A stretch of DNA of 64,000 nucleotides from RYN-230 sp963713815 (lineage in GTDB: Bacteria > Actinomycetota > Actinomycetes > Streptosporangiales > Streptosporangiaceae): the NCBI GenBank assembly GCA_963713815.1, contig CAVQNH010000032.1, positions 124,001 through 188,000 of the forward strand, given 5' to 3'. Positions 25,324 through 33,853 of the stretch are shown here, piece by piece (position 1 is the first letter of the stretch; each line of letters starts with the position of its first letter). Below the pieces are notes generated by a model. The model did no database searches and had not been told where the DNA came from. It saw only the letters and a program-made list of their open reading frames with translations. The translations under genes and the position numbers were made by a program.

Positions 25324-26403
25324 TCAGCAGCCGGGCACGCTCCGGCCCGCCTTGAGGGCGGCCAGGTCGTTGATGGCCTGGCGCAGCGTGGCCACCTTGA
25401 CCAGGCGGAGCCCGGCCGGCACCGCGCCGGTGGTGTCCCCGCAGTTGGCCGCGGGCGTCAGGAAGATCGTCGCGCCGGCCGCGCGGGCACCCGCCATCTT
25501 CTGCTGGATACCGCCGATCGCGGACACCGCACCGTCAGCCGAGATCTCCCCGGTGCCCGCGACGAACCGCCCGCCGGTCAGGTTGGCCGGGGTGAGCTTG
25601 TCCACGATGCCGAGCGCGAACATCATCCCGGCGCTGGGGCCGCCGATGTCGCCGACCTTGATATTCACCCGGAACGGGAAGATGAAGCTCTCCTCCACGA
25701 ACACGCCGATCACGGCGTGCCCCTGGACATTGGCCGTCTTCATCCGGACCAGCTGGGTCCGGCCGCGCCGGGTGATCGTCAGGACCACCGGCGCGCCCGC
25801 GGGATGCGCGCGGATCAGGCTGCCGGTGTCCCGGGTGCAGCTGACCGGCGTGCCATCCACCGCCTTGATGATGTCCCCGGCGTGCAGGACACCCGACGCC
25901 GGCAGCCCTTTCTCCGTCTGCGTGACCTTGTCCACGGTGGTGAAGTGGATCCCCAGCGTGCACAGGGCGGCGGCCTGTGCCGTCTGCTGCGAATTGACCA
26001 TCTGCTCGGTGTCCTGCTGGACCACCTGCTGCTCTGACTGCCCGGACGGGAACAGTTCCTGCTCGGGCACCACCGCGGTGTGCGGGGTGAGCCAGGCCCG
26101 GACCGCGGTGAACACGTTGAACCCGTTGCCGGGGCCGCCCAGGAAGGACACCGTCACCAGGTTCAGGTGCCCGGAGGTGGGATACGTGCGGTGCCCGGCG
26201 ATCGTGATCAGCGGACCGCTGGAGGTCTTGCCCAGGGTGTTCAGCGTCGGGCCGGGCGAGAGGATCACGTACGGCACGGGCACCAGGGCCGCGATGAGAG
26301 CCGCCGCGACCACGCCGATCCCGGCGACCAGGAGAGTGACAGTGCGTCGGGACCCAGTGCGTCGGGACCCAGTGCGGCGCGACATGGGGGGAAGACTACG
26401 CAC
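25324..26403 (-). CDS. PDZ and Lon-like (S16) membrane-anchored protease, YlbL/Rv3194c type
   Basis: 359 residues. There is one N-terminal membrane helix (about 22-42), then a PDZ domain (about 155-225, GLPASGVLHAGDIIKAVDG). The S16 domain has the catalytic Ser257 in GGPSAG and the Lys302 base in GIQQKMAGA. It cleaves unknown extracytoplasmic substrates; B. subtilis YlbL degrades a cell-division inhibitor. The GTG at 26403 overlaps the moaE stop, and an alternative ATG at 26385 has no ribosome site. A duplicated TGSRR pentapeptide at the N-terminus comes from a 15-bp repeat. Confidence 0.93.
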   Translation of the reverse strand: MRSLPPMSRRTGSRRTGSRRTVTLLVAGIGVVAAALIAALVPVPYVILSPGPTLNTLGKTSSGPLITIAGHRTYPTSGHLNLVTVSFLGGPGNGFNVFTAVRAWLTPHTAVVPEQELFPSGQSEQQVVQQDTEQMVNSQQTAQAAALCTLGIHFTTVDKVTQTEKGLPASGVLHAGDIIKAVDGTPVSCTRDTGSLIRAHPAGAPVVLTITRRGRTQLVRMKTANVQGHAVIGVFVEESFIFPFRVNIKVGDIGGPSAGMMFALGIVDKLTPANLTGGRFVAGTGEISADGAVSAIGGIQQKMAGARAAGATIFLTPAANCGDTTGAVPAGLRLVKVATLRQAINDLAALKAGRSVPGC

Positions 26404-26818
26404 TGTTCACCCATTCGCTCTCGCCGTCGCCGAATACCTGGTGCTTCCAGACCGGGATGCTCTGCTTGAGCTCGTCGATCAGGGCGCGGCAGGCGGCGAA
26501 GGCCCCGGCACGGTGCGGGCACGAGACGGCGACCACGACGGCCAGGTCGCCCACGGCCAGGTCACCCACGCGGTGCACGGCCGCGATCGCGGTGACCCCG
26601 AACTCCGCGGCGACCTTCTCGCACACCAGGCGCAGCTCGGCCTCGGCCGACGGATGCGCGCTGTAGGACAGGCGCTGCACGTCGCGCTGATGATCGTGGT
26701 TGCGCACCGTGCCGCTGAACAGGGCGATGCCACCCGCCGCGGGGTCGGCCACGGCGGCGTGTACCTCGTCCACGGACAGCGGTGTGTCCCGCACCTCGGC
26801 GAGCCGGATCACTGTCAC
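26396..26818 (-). CDS. moaE: Molybdopterin synthase large subunit MoaE
   Basis: 140 residues from the GTG at 26818 (VTVIRLAEVRD); an earlier start at 26848 would add ten. It has GGIALFSGTVRNHD, the basic VHRVGDLAVGD region, CRALIDELK and the C-terminal IPVWKHQVF..EWV signature. With MoaD it converts precursor Z to molybdopterin by sulfur transfer. No other molybdenum-cofactor gene lies in the window. The stop overlaps the start of the PDZ/Lon-like gene. Confidence 0.95.
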   Translation of the reverse strand: MTVIRLAEVRDTPLSVDEVHAAVADPAAGGIALFSGTVRNHDHQRDVQRLSYSAHPSAEAELRLVCEKVAAEFGVTAIAAVHRVGDLAVGDLAVVVAVSCPHRAGAFAACRALIDELKQSIPVWKHQVFGDGESEWVNSA

Positions 26819-26921
26819 GGAGCCAAGGTAGCGCCTGAACCTGGGCACCCGGACCAGGGGCGATCAGGTTCTCGTTGCGGCGGAAAGGCGCGGTGAAGCC
26901 GGGCCGCCGGCCGCCGGCACA

Positions 26922-28021
26922 TCAGGTGCTGCGCTTGCGGCGGCGGGCCACCTCCCGCACGATGGCCGCGGTCCCGATCACGGCCACGGTCGCCCCGGCC
27001 GCGGTGATCGTCGTTTCCTTGCGGGGCAGCCGCCGGCCGGCCACGGCGTGGTGCCCGGCCCGCTGCTTCAGCAGCTCGACGAGGGCCGCCGCGTTGTCAT
27101 AGGACGGGCGCCAGCCCGCCTCCCGGAGCGCCTCGCACTCGACCACCCACGGATAGACCATGTAGCGCAGGTCAGCGACCGGGGCCGGGGTGATGCCGAG
27201 CCGGTGCAGCCGCTGCACCGTGCCGAACGTCAGCCCGGCGGGCAGCTCAACCCGGCGCAGCCCGCTGAGCTCCTCGACCTCTTCCTCCTCCAGCCAGCCG
27301 TCACAGCCCACCGCGAACGCCCCGCCGATCTTCCCGGTCACCGCCAGCTCGAGCGCGGAAACCAGGTCCTCGATGTGGCAGAACTGCCAGCGCGGCGCGC
27401 AGCCCTTCACGGTCAGCAGCCGGGGAGACTCGAAATGCCGGGTCACGAGGGTGTCCACCCCCTCGCCCACCAGCGCGGCCGGCCGGACCACGGTGATGGC
27501 CATGCCCGGATGCGACCGCGGTGAGCGCTGGGCCAGGTGCTCGATCTCCAGCAGGTCGCCCGCCACGCTGGCGTCGTGATCCACGCCCAGCGGCGCGTCC
27601 TCCGGCAGCGGCACCGGGTTGTCCGGGGCCGCCCCGTACACCATGGCGCTGGTGACCAGGATCACCCGGCCGACCCGCCCGGCGGCCGCCGAGGTGAGCA
27701 CGGTCTGGGCGGCGCGCACGTTGAAAGCCCGGCGGGCCCGGTGGTCGGTGTCCGCCGCCAGGTCGATGTCGGTGTGCACGAGGACGTCGACCCCGCTCGG
27801 CCGGCCAGCGCGGGGTCGCGGACCTCAGCCAGCCGCCACGTCACGCCGACCACGTCCCCACGGTGATCATCGATCGCGATGACCCGCCGCACCGCGGGCG
27901 ATGCCGCGAGCCGCAGGGCCAGGGCGTGGCCCAGGCCACGCGCCGCGCCGGTGATGGCCACGACGGGGCGTGGCTCCTGATCAGTGCGCTCGCGGCGAAC
28001 CTGGGCCCGTGCAGTGCTCAA
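26922..28021 (-). CDS. NAD-dependent epimerase/SDR-family protein (frameshifted)
   Basis: The N-terminal Rossmann nucleotide site (VVAITGAARGLGHALALRL, about residues 20-40) is in the frame starting at TTG 28021, behind GGGAG. The rest (VDVLVHTDIDL, VILVTSAMVYGAAPDNPVPL with the SDR Tyr, VVRPAALVGEG) reads in the next frame from about 27800 to 26922. One missing base near 27803 would restore it. The C-terminus adds a hydrophobic segment (TITAAGATVAVIGTAAIV) and a basic tail, suggesting membrane attachment. It is an extended SDR acting on a nucleotide sugar or similar compound. The substrate is unknown. It is divergent from the DUF2342 gene. Confidence 0.85.
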
Positions 28022-28086
28022 CGTGTGCCGCTCCCGAGATAACGTGGCGGTTGTGACCCTTCCATCCTGCCTGAGAGGTCGCGGAG

Positions 28087-29595
28087 ATGGCTGATCCTCC
28101 CTTCGGCTTTGGTCTACCCGGCGGTTCCGGGAGTTCTGGCGGCGGGGGCGGCTCCGGCGGATCCGGTGGATCCGGGGGCGGCTCCGGCGACAATCCGGGC
28201 GGTAACCCGCTCGGGCCGCTCGGCGACCCGCAGCAGTTCGCTGATGCCCTGCGGCAGTTCGCCGACCTGATGGCGTGGCAGGGCGGCCCGGTCAACTGGG
28301 ACCTGGCCAGGAACGTCGCCCGCCAGACGGTCGCGGCCGAGGGCGACCCGAGCGTGCTCGACGCCGACCGCAAGAAGATCGTGGAAGCCGTCCAGCTCGC
28401 GGACTTGTGGCTGAACGAGGTGACCTCCTTCCCCAGCGGGGTCCGCACCGCACAGGCGTGGAGCCGGTCGGAGTGGGTCGAGGCCACGCTGCCCGTGTGG
28501 ACGGCGCTGTGCGACCCGATCGCCGAGAAGGCCGTGGACGCCCTGGGCGGGATGATCAGCGGCAACCCGGAGGACATGGCCGGCGAGATGCCCGCCGAGC
28601 TGAGCTCCGCGCTGCAGGCGGTCACCGGCGGGCTGGGCGGCATGGCCGGCCTGGGCGGCGGCCTGGGCGCCATGATGAAGCGCATCGGCGGGATGATGGT
28701 CGGCGGCCAGACCGGCGCCGCGGTCGGCGGCCTGGCCCGCGAGGTGGTCAGTTCCACCGACGTGGGGCTGCCGCTCGGGCCGGAGGGCGTAGCCGCGCTG
28801 CTGCCCGCGGGAGTGGCCGACTTCGGCCAGGGCCTGTCGGTCAGCGCGGAGGAGATCCGGATCTTCCTCGCGATGCGCGAGGCGGCCCACCACCGCCTGT
28901 TCGCGCACGTGCCGTGGCTGAGGTCGCGGCTGCTGGCCGCGGTCGAGGACTACGCCCGGGGCATCACCGTGGACGCGTCGGCGCTGCGCGAGGCGATGCC
29001 GCAGATCGATCCGTCCAATCCGGAGGCGCTGCGCGAGGCGCTGTCCGACGCCAGCTTGTTCCAGCCGGAGGACACGCCGCAGCAGAAGGCGGCCCTGGCC
29101 CGGCTGGAGACCCTGCTCGCCCTGGTCGAAGGCTGGGTCGCCACCGTCGTGGACGATGCAGCCGGCGACCGGCTGCCGCAGGCGGGCGCGCTGGCCGAGG
29201 CCATCCGCCGCCGCCGGGCCACCGGCGGTCCCGCGGAACGGACGTTCGCGACCCTGGTCGGGCTGGAACTGCGGCCGCGGCGGCTGCGCGAGGCGGCCGA
29301 GATCTGGCGGCGGCTCACCGACGTCCGCGGGGCCGAGGGCCGGGACGCGCTGTGGGCCCATCCGGACCTGATGCCGACCGCCGAGGACTTCGACGACCCG
29401 GAAGGGTTCGTGGCCGGGCGGCCGTCGCTGGACATGTCGGCCCTGGACCAGGAGCTGTCCGCGCTGGACGACGAGATCGGTGAGGCCGGTGAGGCCGGCG
29501 GGGACGCGAAGGAAGGGCCGTCCGGGGAGCCTGGCGCGTCCGGGACGGACGACCCGGATCCGGAGGATCCCCCGGCACCCGGCACGCCGCAGTAG
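28087..29595 (+). CDS. Zinc-dependent metalloprotease-like protein, DUF2342 (Rv3195 type)
   Basis: 502 residues. A Gly/Ser-rich N-terminus (20-40) precedes the conserved part. That part includes VAEGDPSVLDADRKKIVEAVQLADLWLNE in shorter segments, the GGLGGMAGLGGGLGAMMKR glycine stretch, and MREAAHHRLFAHVPWLR near residue 260, the family hallmark. This subfamily (TIGR03624) is related to F420-associated DUF2342 proteins with a zincin-type helix, but here the position reads REAAH rather than HExxH. The acidic C-terminal 60 residues look disordered. The gene precedes the ThiF-like and AarF genes, as in M. tuberculosis. Function is unproven. Confidence 0.9.
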   Translation: MADPPFGFGLPGGSGSSGGGGGSGGSGGSGGGSGDNPGGNPLGPLGDPQQFADALRQFADLMAWQGGPVNWDLARNVARQTVAAEGDPSVLDADRKKIVEAVQLADLWLNEVTSFPSGVRTAQAWSRSEWVEATLPVWTALCDPIAEKAVDALGGMISGNPEDMAGEMPAELSSALQAVTGGLGGMAGLGGGLGAMMKRIGGMMVGGQTGAAVGGLAREVVSSTDVGLPLGPEGVAALLPAGVADFGQGLSVSAEEIRIFLAMREAAHHRLFAHVPWLRSRLLAAVEDYARGITVDASALREAMPQIDPSNPEALREALSDASLFQPEDTPQQKAALARLETLLALVEGWVATVVDDAAGDRLPQAGALAEAIRRRRATGGPAERTFATLVGLELRPRRLREAAEIWRRLTDVRGAEGRDALWAHPDLMPTAEDFDDPEGFVAGRPSLDMSALDQELSALDDEIGEAGEAGGDAKEGPSGEPGASGTDDPDPEDPPAPGTPQ

Positions 29596-29683
29596 CCGCA
29601 GTAGCCGCGCGGCCGCGGGGCATGCCCGGCGAGGCTGCGCGGGGCTGGGGCGGCTGCCCAGGGCTGCGCGGCGAGAAAGTGCG

Positions 29684-29824
29684 CTGTCCACAGGCGGTGC
29701 GCTGGGTTCGGCCTGCTGAGGGGACGTCGGCGGCGGGCTGTGGCCCGGGAATTCACCGCCATCCCCCGCTGTATCCACAGGGGCGCTCCGGGGTGTCCCC
29801 AGGAAACCCACAGGCCGGTCCACA
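29684..29824. other. Cluster of DnaA-box-like sites in intergenic DNA
   Basis: CTGTCCACA (29684), GTATCCACA (29771), AAACCCACA (29804) and CGGTCCACA (29816) lie on the plus strand within 141 bases. The actinobacterial DnaA box is close to TTGTCCACA. There is no dnaA or dnaN nearby, so this is not the origin. Titration sites or chance are both possible. Confidence 0.35.
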
Positions 29825-29995
29825 GGCTGCTTTGACGGGGCGGGCCCGCCGCGCCTAGCGTCGCCGGCACGGGTCCCCCGGGTGGCGGGCCGCCGTCACT
29901 CCCGGGGAAGGGGGCGAACGACCCGCAGGCAGTGCTGATTCGCTGCCGTACCCGGGGGACTCCCGCGATCACGGGCCCGGTCAGCCGCGCAACCC

Positions 29996-30050
29996 CCATG
30001 ATCCTGGTCAATCGGCGCTGCTGCGTCGCAGTGATTGCCCAGGATCATGG
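29996..30050. repeat. CATGATC palindromic element, copy 1
   Basis: CCATGATCCTGGTCAATC pairs with GATTGCCCAGGATCATGG (17 of 18 positions) around a GC-rich loop. The 3' part closely matches copy 3. Confidence 0.85.
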
Positions 30051-30085
30051 TGTGCTGCCCGGCCCCGGCCGCACGCTCCCGATTT

Positions 30086-30141
30086 CCATGATCGACGGTC
30101 AATATCTGACGCATGGCGCCCCTTATTGACCGTGATCATGG
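30086..30141. repeat. CATGATC palindromic element, copy 2
   Basis: CCATGATCGACGGTCAATA pairs with TATTGACCGTGATCATGG with one bulge; the loop is about 19 bases. Confidence 0.85.
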
Positions 30142-30170
30142 ACGGTCCCGCCGATCAGTGCCTCGCGTTT

Positions 30171-30223
30171 CATGATCGTGGGCAAATGGTGTCGCTCTGT
30201 CGCGGTGATTGACCAGGATCATG
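30171..30223. repeat. CATGATC palindromic element, copy 3
   Basis: CATGATCGTGGGCAAAT pairs imperfectly with GATTGACCAGGATCATG. It shares GTCGC-GTGATTG with copy 1. The rest of 29596-30369 holds no recognisable gene. Confidence 0.8.
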
Positions 30224-30369
30224 GGACCCGGTTGCCCCGGCGGGCGGGGCGCCTGGGTGACGCGGACCGGGCGGCTGGGTGACCTGCCGGGTGAGGGTGG
30301 CGGGGCCAGGCTGGGGGCGGGGCCGGGCTGGGGCGGGAAATGTCAGACGGCGGTGACAGGCTCAGCAGC

Positions 30370-31452
30370 ATGAGGCCGGCGATCAAGGCAGGACTCCTGA
30401 TGGTCTGGCGCGACCCGGACACCCTGCAGATTGGCATCGACCCGAGGCGGGCCATCGCCCTGCGCGGGATGCGCGGCGCGCAGACCCTGATCAACCTGCT
30501 CGACGGGAGCAGGGATCTGGGGCAGGTCCTGGCCGCGGCGCACGAGCTGGGAATCAGCCGCCAGGCGGCCGAGCGGGTCATCGGCCTGTTAGCCGCGGCC
30601 GGGGCGCTGCATGACTTTCCGGCGGCCACGGTGCGGGCCCTGCCGGACGGCCCGCGGGACCGGCTGGCCCGGGAGCTGGCCACCGTGTCACTGGCCCACG
30701 GCCACACCGACGGCGGCGCCCTCGTGCTGGCCCGCAGGCAGGGCGCGTCCGTCCTGGTGCACGGAACCGGCCTGGTCGCCTCGGGCCTGGCCAGCCTGCT
30801 GACCGCGTCCGGGGTGGGGCGGGTCAGCTGCACGGGCGCGGCGGCTGAGCCTCCCGCCACCGGGCCGCGGCTCCCGTCCTGGCCGCCGACCGGCCGGATC
30901 AGGCTCGGCCACCCGGCCGCTGACAGCCACCCGGCCGCTGACAGCCACCCGGCCGCTGACAGCCACCGGGCCGCTGACAGGCGGGCCGGAAAGGGCCAGG
31001 GCACCCGGGGACGCGCATGCCGCCCAGACCTGGCCGTGCTCGTCGACGGTTACCTGCCCGAGTTACCAGGTTCCCTGATGGCCGGGGGCGTCGTGCACCT
31101 GGCCGCGGCCGCGTCGGAAGCCATCGGCGTGGTCGGGCCGCTGGTCATCCCGGGCCAGACCGCGTGCCTGAGCTGCGTGGACATGGCCCGGACCGACCGT
31201 GACCCGGCCTGGCCGCTCATCCTCGCCCAGATCTCCGGGCGGGCCCCGCAGCCCGCCGCGTGCGCGGCCGTGCTGGCGGCGGCGGTGGCCGCCCAGGCCA
31301 CCGCGCAGGCCCTGGCCTTTCTCGACCGGGCGGGCCCGGCCACCGGGGTGATCAACGGCACACTGGAGCTCGTGCTGCCTGACTGGCAGTGGCGGCGGCA
31401 CAGCTGGATCCCGCATCGGGAGTGCCGGTGTAGCACGCGCCGGGCATCCTGA
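30370..31452 (+). CDS. ThiF-like / TOMM leader-binding-like protein (Rv3196 position)
   Basis: 360 residues from ATG 30370 (MRPAIKAGLLMVWRDPDTLQ), a conserved family start; an in-frame ATG at 30340 adds ten residues. The N-terminal part resembles the winged-helix leader-binding region of azole-peptide cyclodehydratases (TIGR03882-like). The C-terminal part is a degenerate E1/ThiF fold with GPLVIPGQTACLSCVDM (one CxxC) and a terminal CRC. An HPAADS repeat (18 bp, about four copies) interrupts the linker at 30917-30970. No precursor peptide, YcaO or dehydrogenase gene is near. The conserved actinobacterial location suggests a housekeeping role unrelated to a bacteriocin. Confidence 0.8.
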   Translation: MRPAIKAGLLMVWRDPDTLQIGIDPRRAIALRGMRGAQTLINLLDGSRDLGQVLAAAHELGISRQAAERVIGLLAAAGALHDFPAATVRALPDGPRDRLARELATVSLAHGHTDGGALVLARRQGASVLVHGTGLVASGLASLLTASGVGRVSCTGAAAEPPATGPRLPSWPPTGRIRLGHPAADSHPAADSHPAADSHRAADRRAGKGQGTRGRACRPDLAVLVDGYLPELPGSLMAGGVVHLAAAASEAIGVVGPLVIPGQTACLSCVDMARTDRDPAWPLILAQISGRAPQPAACAAVLAAAVAAQATAQALAFLDRAGPATGVINGTLELVLPDWQWRRHSWIPHRECRCSTRRAS

Positions 31453-31466
31453 CCCAGAATGGGAGG

Positions 31467-33029
31467 GTGAATGATCTCCCCCGACGTGCCGTGACCCGGG
31501 CCGCCAAACTAGCCACCCTCCCCGCCGGGCTGGCCGGGCGGAGCGCACTGGGCCTGGGCAAGCGGCTGGGCGGCCGGCCAGCCGAGATCGTGGCCGCGGA
31601 GATCCAGCAGCGCACGGCCGAGCAGATCTTCCGCGTCCTGGGTGAGCTCAAGGGCGGCGCGATGAAGCTCGGGCAGGCGCTGTCCATTTTCGAGGCCGCG
31701 CTGCCGCCGGAGATCGCCGGGCCGTACCGGGCCACCCTGACCAAGCTGCAGGAATCGGCGCCGCCGCTGCCCTCGCGGACCGTGCACCAGGTCCTGGCCG
31801 GCGACCTCGGTGAGTCGTGGCGGGACGCGTTCGCGGAATTCGACGACACTCCCCGGGCGGCGGCGTCCATCGGCCAGGTACACCGCGCGGTCTGGCGGGA
31901 CGGCCGCCAGGTCGCCGTCAAGATCCAGTATCCGGGTGCCGGGCGGGCACTGCTCAGCGACTTCAACCAGCTCAGCCGGCTGGCCCGGCTGTTCGGGATC
32001 ATCATGCCCGGGCTGGAGGTCAGGCCGCTGCTGGACGAGCTGCGGGCCCGGATCGCCGAGGAGATCGACTACCAGCTGGAAGCGGAGTCGCAGCAGGCTT
32101 TCGCCAAGGCTTACGACGGTGACCCGGACATCTACGTGCCGTCCGTGGTCCAGGCGACCGACCACGTGCTCATCACCGAGTGGATGGACGGCACCCCGCT
32201 GTCCCAGATCATCGACTCCGGGTCGCAGGAACAGCGGAACCGGGCCGGGATCCTGTTCACCCGGTTCCTGTTCTCCGGGCCGGCCCGGGCCGGGCTGCTG
32301 CACGCCGATCCGCACCCGGGCAACTTCCGGATGCTGGCCGACGGCCGCCTCGGCGTGCTGGACTTCGGGGCCGTGGACCGGCTGCCGAACGGCCTGCCCC
32401 CGTTCATCGGCAAGCTGCTGCGGATCGTGCACGGTGACGGCAGCATCCGCGAGGCCGAAGACGAGCTCCGTGCGCAGGGGTTCGTCCGCGAGGGCATCGA
32501 GGTCGACCTGGATGCCCTGTACGCCTTCCTGGCCCCGCTCGCCGAGCCGTCCCGGGTGGAGACGTTCAAGTTCAGCCGCGAGTGGCTCCGCGGCGAAGCC
32601 GCGCGGGTAACCGACCCGCGCTCCGCGAACCTCGGACGGCGGCTCAACCTGCCGCCGTCCTACGTTCTCATCCACCGGGTGTCCACCGAGGGCATCGGGG
32701 TGCTCTGCCAGCTGGAATCCGAAGGGCCGTTCCGGGCCGAGATGATCCGGTGGATGCCGGGCTACATCCGCGAAGGCGAGGCGCTCCCCGGAGCTGGCGA
32801 CGGCCCCGGAGCTGGCGGCGGGCCCGATGCCGGAACCGGCCCAGATGCTGGCCGCGCCCCGGATGCCGCAGCCGGCCACGATGCCGGGGATGACCTTAAC
32901 GCCGGGGATGACCTTGACGCCGGGGATGACCTGGTCGCCGGCGATGACCTGGTCGCCGGGGATGGCCTGGTCGCCGGGGATGACCCGGATGCGGAGGGCA
33001 CCGCGGAGGTGCTCACCCCGCCGCGCTGA
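31467..33029 (+). CDS. AarF/UbiB (ABC1) family atypical kinase
   Basis: 520 residues. The ABC1 kinase-like core shows ELKGGAMKLGQALSIFE (KxGQ motif), the Ala-rich loop AAASIGQVHRA, VAVKIQYP with the ATP-site lysine, LLHADPHPGNF (catalytic) and LGVLDFGAVD (metal-binding). Family members act in quinone or lipid metabolism. The M. tuberculosis counterpart Rv3197 has been connected with macrolide resistance and ATPase activity beside whiB7. The last 70 residues are a repeat of AGDDL-type pentapeptides from a 15-bp tandem array (about 32880-32990) and look disordered. It converges on the whiB7 block. Confidence 0.93.
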   Translation: MNDLPRRAVTRAAKLATLPAGLAGRSALGLGKRLGGRPAEIVAAEIQQRTAEQIFRVLGELKGGAMKLGQALSIFEAALPPEIAGPYRATLTKLQESAPPLPSRTVHQVLAGDLGESWRDAFAEFDDTPRAAASIGQVHRAVWRDGRQVAVKIQYPGAGRALLSDFNQLSRLARLFGIIMPGLEVRPLLDELRARIAEEIDYQLEAESQQAFAKAYDGDPDIYVPSVVQATDHVLITEWMDGTPLSQIIDSGSQEQRNRAGILFTRFLFSGPARAGLLHADPHPGNFRMLADGRLGVLDFGAVDRLPNGLPPFIGKLLRIVHGDGSIREAEDELRAQGFVREGIEVDLDALYAFLAPLAEPSRVETFKFSREWLRGEAARVTDPRSANLGRRLNLPPSYVLIHRVSTEGIGVLCQLESEGPFRAEMIRWMPGYIREGEALPGAGDGPGAGGGPDAGTGPDAGRAPDAAAGHDAGDDLNAGDDLDAGDDLVAGDDLVAGDGLVAGDDPDAEGTAEVLTPPR

Positions 33030-33130
33030 GAACCCCGGGAACCCAGCGTGGGGGCGGCCGGTTCCGGCCGCCCCCACGCCCCCGCGTGCTGGTTCACGGG
33101 GTGGTTCTTCGGGTGACTTTCAGTGTGGTG

Positions 33131-33319
33131 TCAGGACGCGTGCCCTAACTCGCTGCGCAGCCGCCTCGCCGAGGCCTTCGCGCGTTCCAGTTTCCGGCTG
33201 GCCCGGTCCACCCGGCGTGAGGCCCGGCGCAACGCCCGGACCTGCGCCGCCCGGGCATCCCGGCGGGACTCGGCCAGCAGTTCGTGATGTCTCTCCATCG
33301 GATAGTTGATCGGATGCAT
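33131..33319 (-). CDS. Small basic helical protein downstream of whiB7
   Basis: 62 residues from ATG 33319 (MHPINYPMERHHELL) with AGGGAA just upstream. From residue 17 on it is an Arg/Ala-rich, probably coiled helix (RRASRRVDRASRKLERAKAS). It follows whiB7 by about 40 bases and is likely cotranscribed. No family is recognised. The basic character would suit nucleic-acid or ribosome binding, but that is speculation. Confidence 0.65.
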   Translation of the reverse strand: MHPINYPMERHHELLAESRRDARAAQVRALRRASRRVDRASRKLERAKASARRLRSELGHAS

Positions 33320-33359
33320 TTCCCTAACCCCGTCTTCACTGACAGCTCGACGACCCGAC

Positions 33360-33725
33360 TCAGGCCGCCACTTCGGTCTTGCGTGGGCGACCACGCGGCC
33401 TCTTGCGCGGCACGATCTGGCCGCGCAAGAACAGCTCACCGCCCCATACGCCCCAGGGCTCCCGGCGCTCCATGGCGCCGGACAAGCACGCCATCCTGGC
33501 GGCGCAACCGACACAGAGCGCCTTCGCAGTCTCCACATCCTCGGGAGACTCGGCGAAGAACAGCTCCGGGTCATCCGTGCAGGGCAGCCGCGTGCTGCGT
33601 GCCGCCGGCACCACAGCGCGGCTGACCTCGGTCAGGCCTGATTCTGAGTACACGGGTTCTGGTGCGGATACTGCCTCGAACCCCGCCGCGCCCGCAGCAA
33701 CGGCGGTGGTACCGGGCCCGTACAT
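33360..33725 (-). CDS. whiB7: WhiB7 antibiotic-resistance regulator
   Basis: 121 residues from ATG 33725, with GAGAGGGG seven bases upstream. Cysteines 49, 71, 74 and 80 bind the [4Fe-4S] cluster. EPWGVWGGE is the WhiB7-specific turn that contacts sigma A, and RPRGRPRK (109-116) is the C-terminal AT-hook. WhiB7 activates intrinsic resistance genes after ribosome inhibition and autoregulates. The long leader upstream (promoter 34296-34257, ORF, hairpin) fits the known attenuation of this gene. The neighbours AarF and uvrD2 match M. tuberculosis. Confidence 0.97.
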   Translation of the reverse strand: MYGPGTTAVAAGAAGFEAVSAPEPVYSESGLTEVSRAVVPAARSTRLPCTDDPELFFAESPEDVETAKALCVGCAARMACLSGAMERREPWGVWGGELFLRGQIVPRKRPRGRPRKTEVAA

Positions 33726-33795
33726 CGTCCAACCCCTCTCGTCCTGGTCTTACCGTCTCTCATGGGTCTGACAAAACGGCGGGCCCGACATGACT

Positions 33796-33829
33796 AAGGC
33801 CGCGGACCCGGTAGCGGGTCCGCGGCCTT
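33796..33829 (-). terminator. Perfect 15-bp hairpin in the whiB7 leader (candidate attenuator)
   Basis: AAGGCCGCGGACCCG and CGGGTCCGCGGCCTT pair perfectly around a four-base loop. It lies 25 bases after the leader ORF stop and about 70 bases before whiB7. whiB7 leaders in mycobacteria and streptomycetes carry a conditional terminator, so the same role is inferred. The U-run on the minus strand is very short. Confidence 0.7.
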
Positions 33830-33853
33830 TTGAGGGATCCAGGCCGGCCTGTC

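Noticed and set aside
29684..29824. Replication origin
   Set aside because: There is no dnaA, dnaN or rpmH nearby and only four weak boxes.
30370..31452. Bacteriocin (TOMM) biosynthesis cluster
   Set aside because: Only a single cyclodehydratase-like protein is present. Neighbours are conserved housekeeping genes and no precursor peptide was seen.
33796..33829. Terminator for a plus-strand transcript
   Set aside because: No plus-strand gene lies directly upstream. The position in the minus-strand whiB7 leader makes an attenuator more likely.
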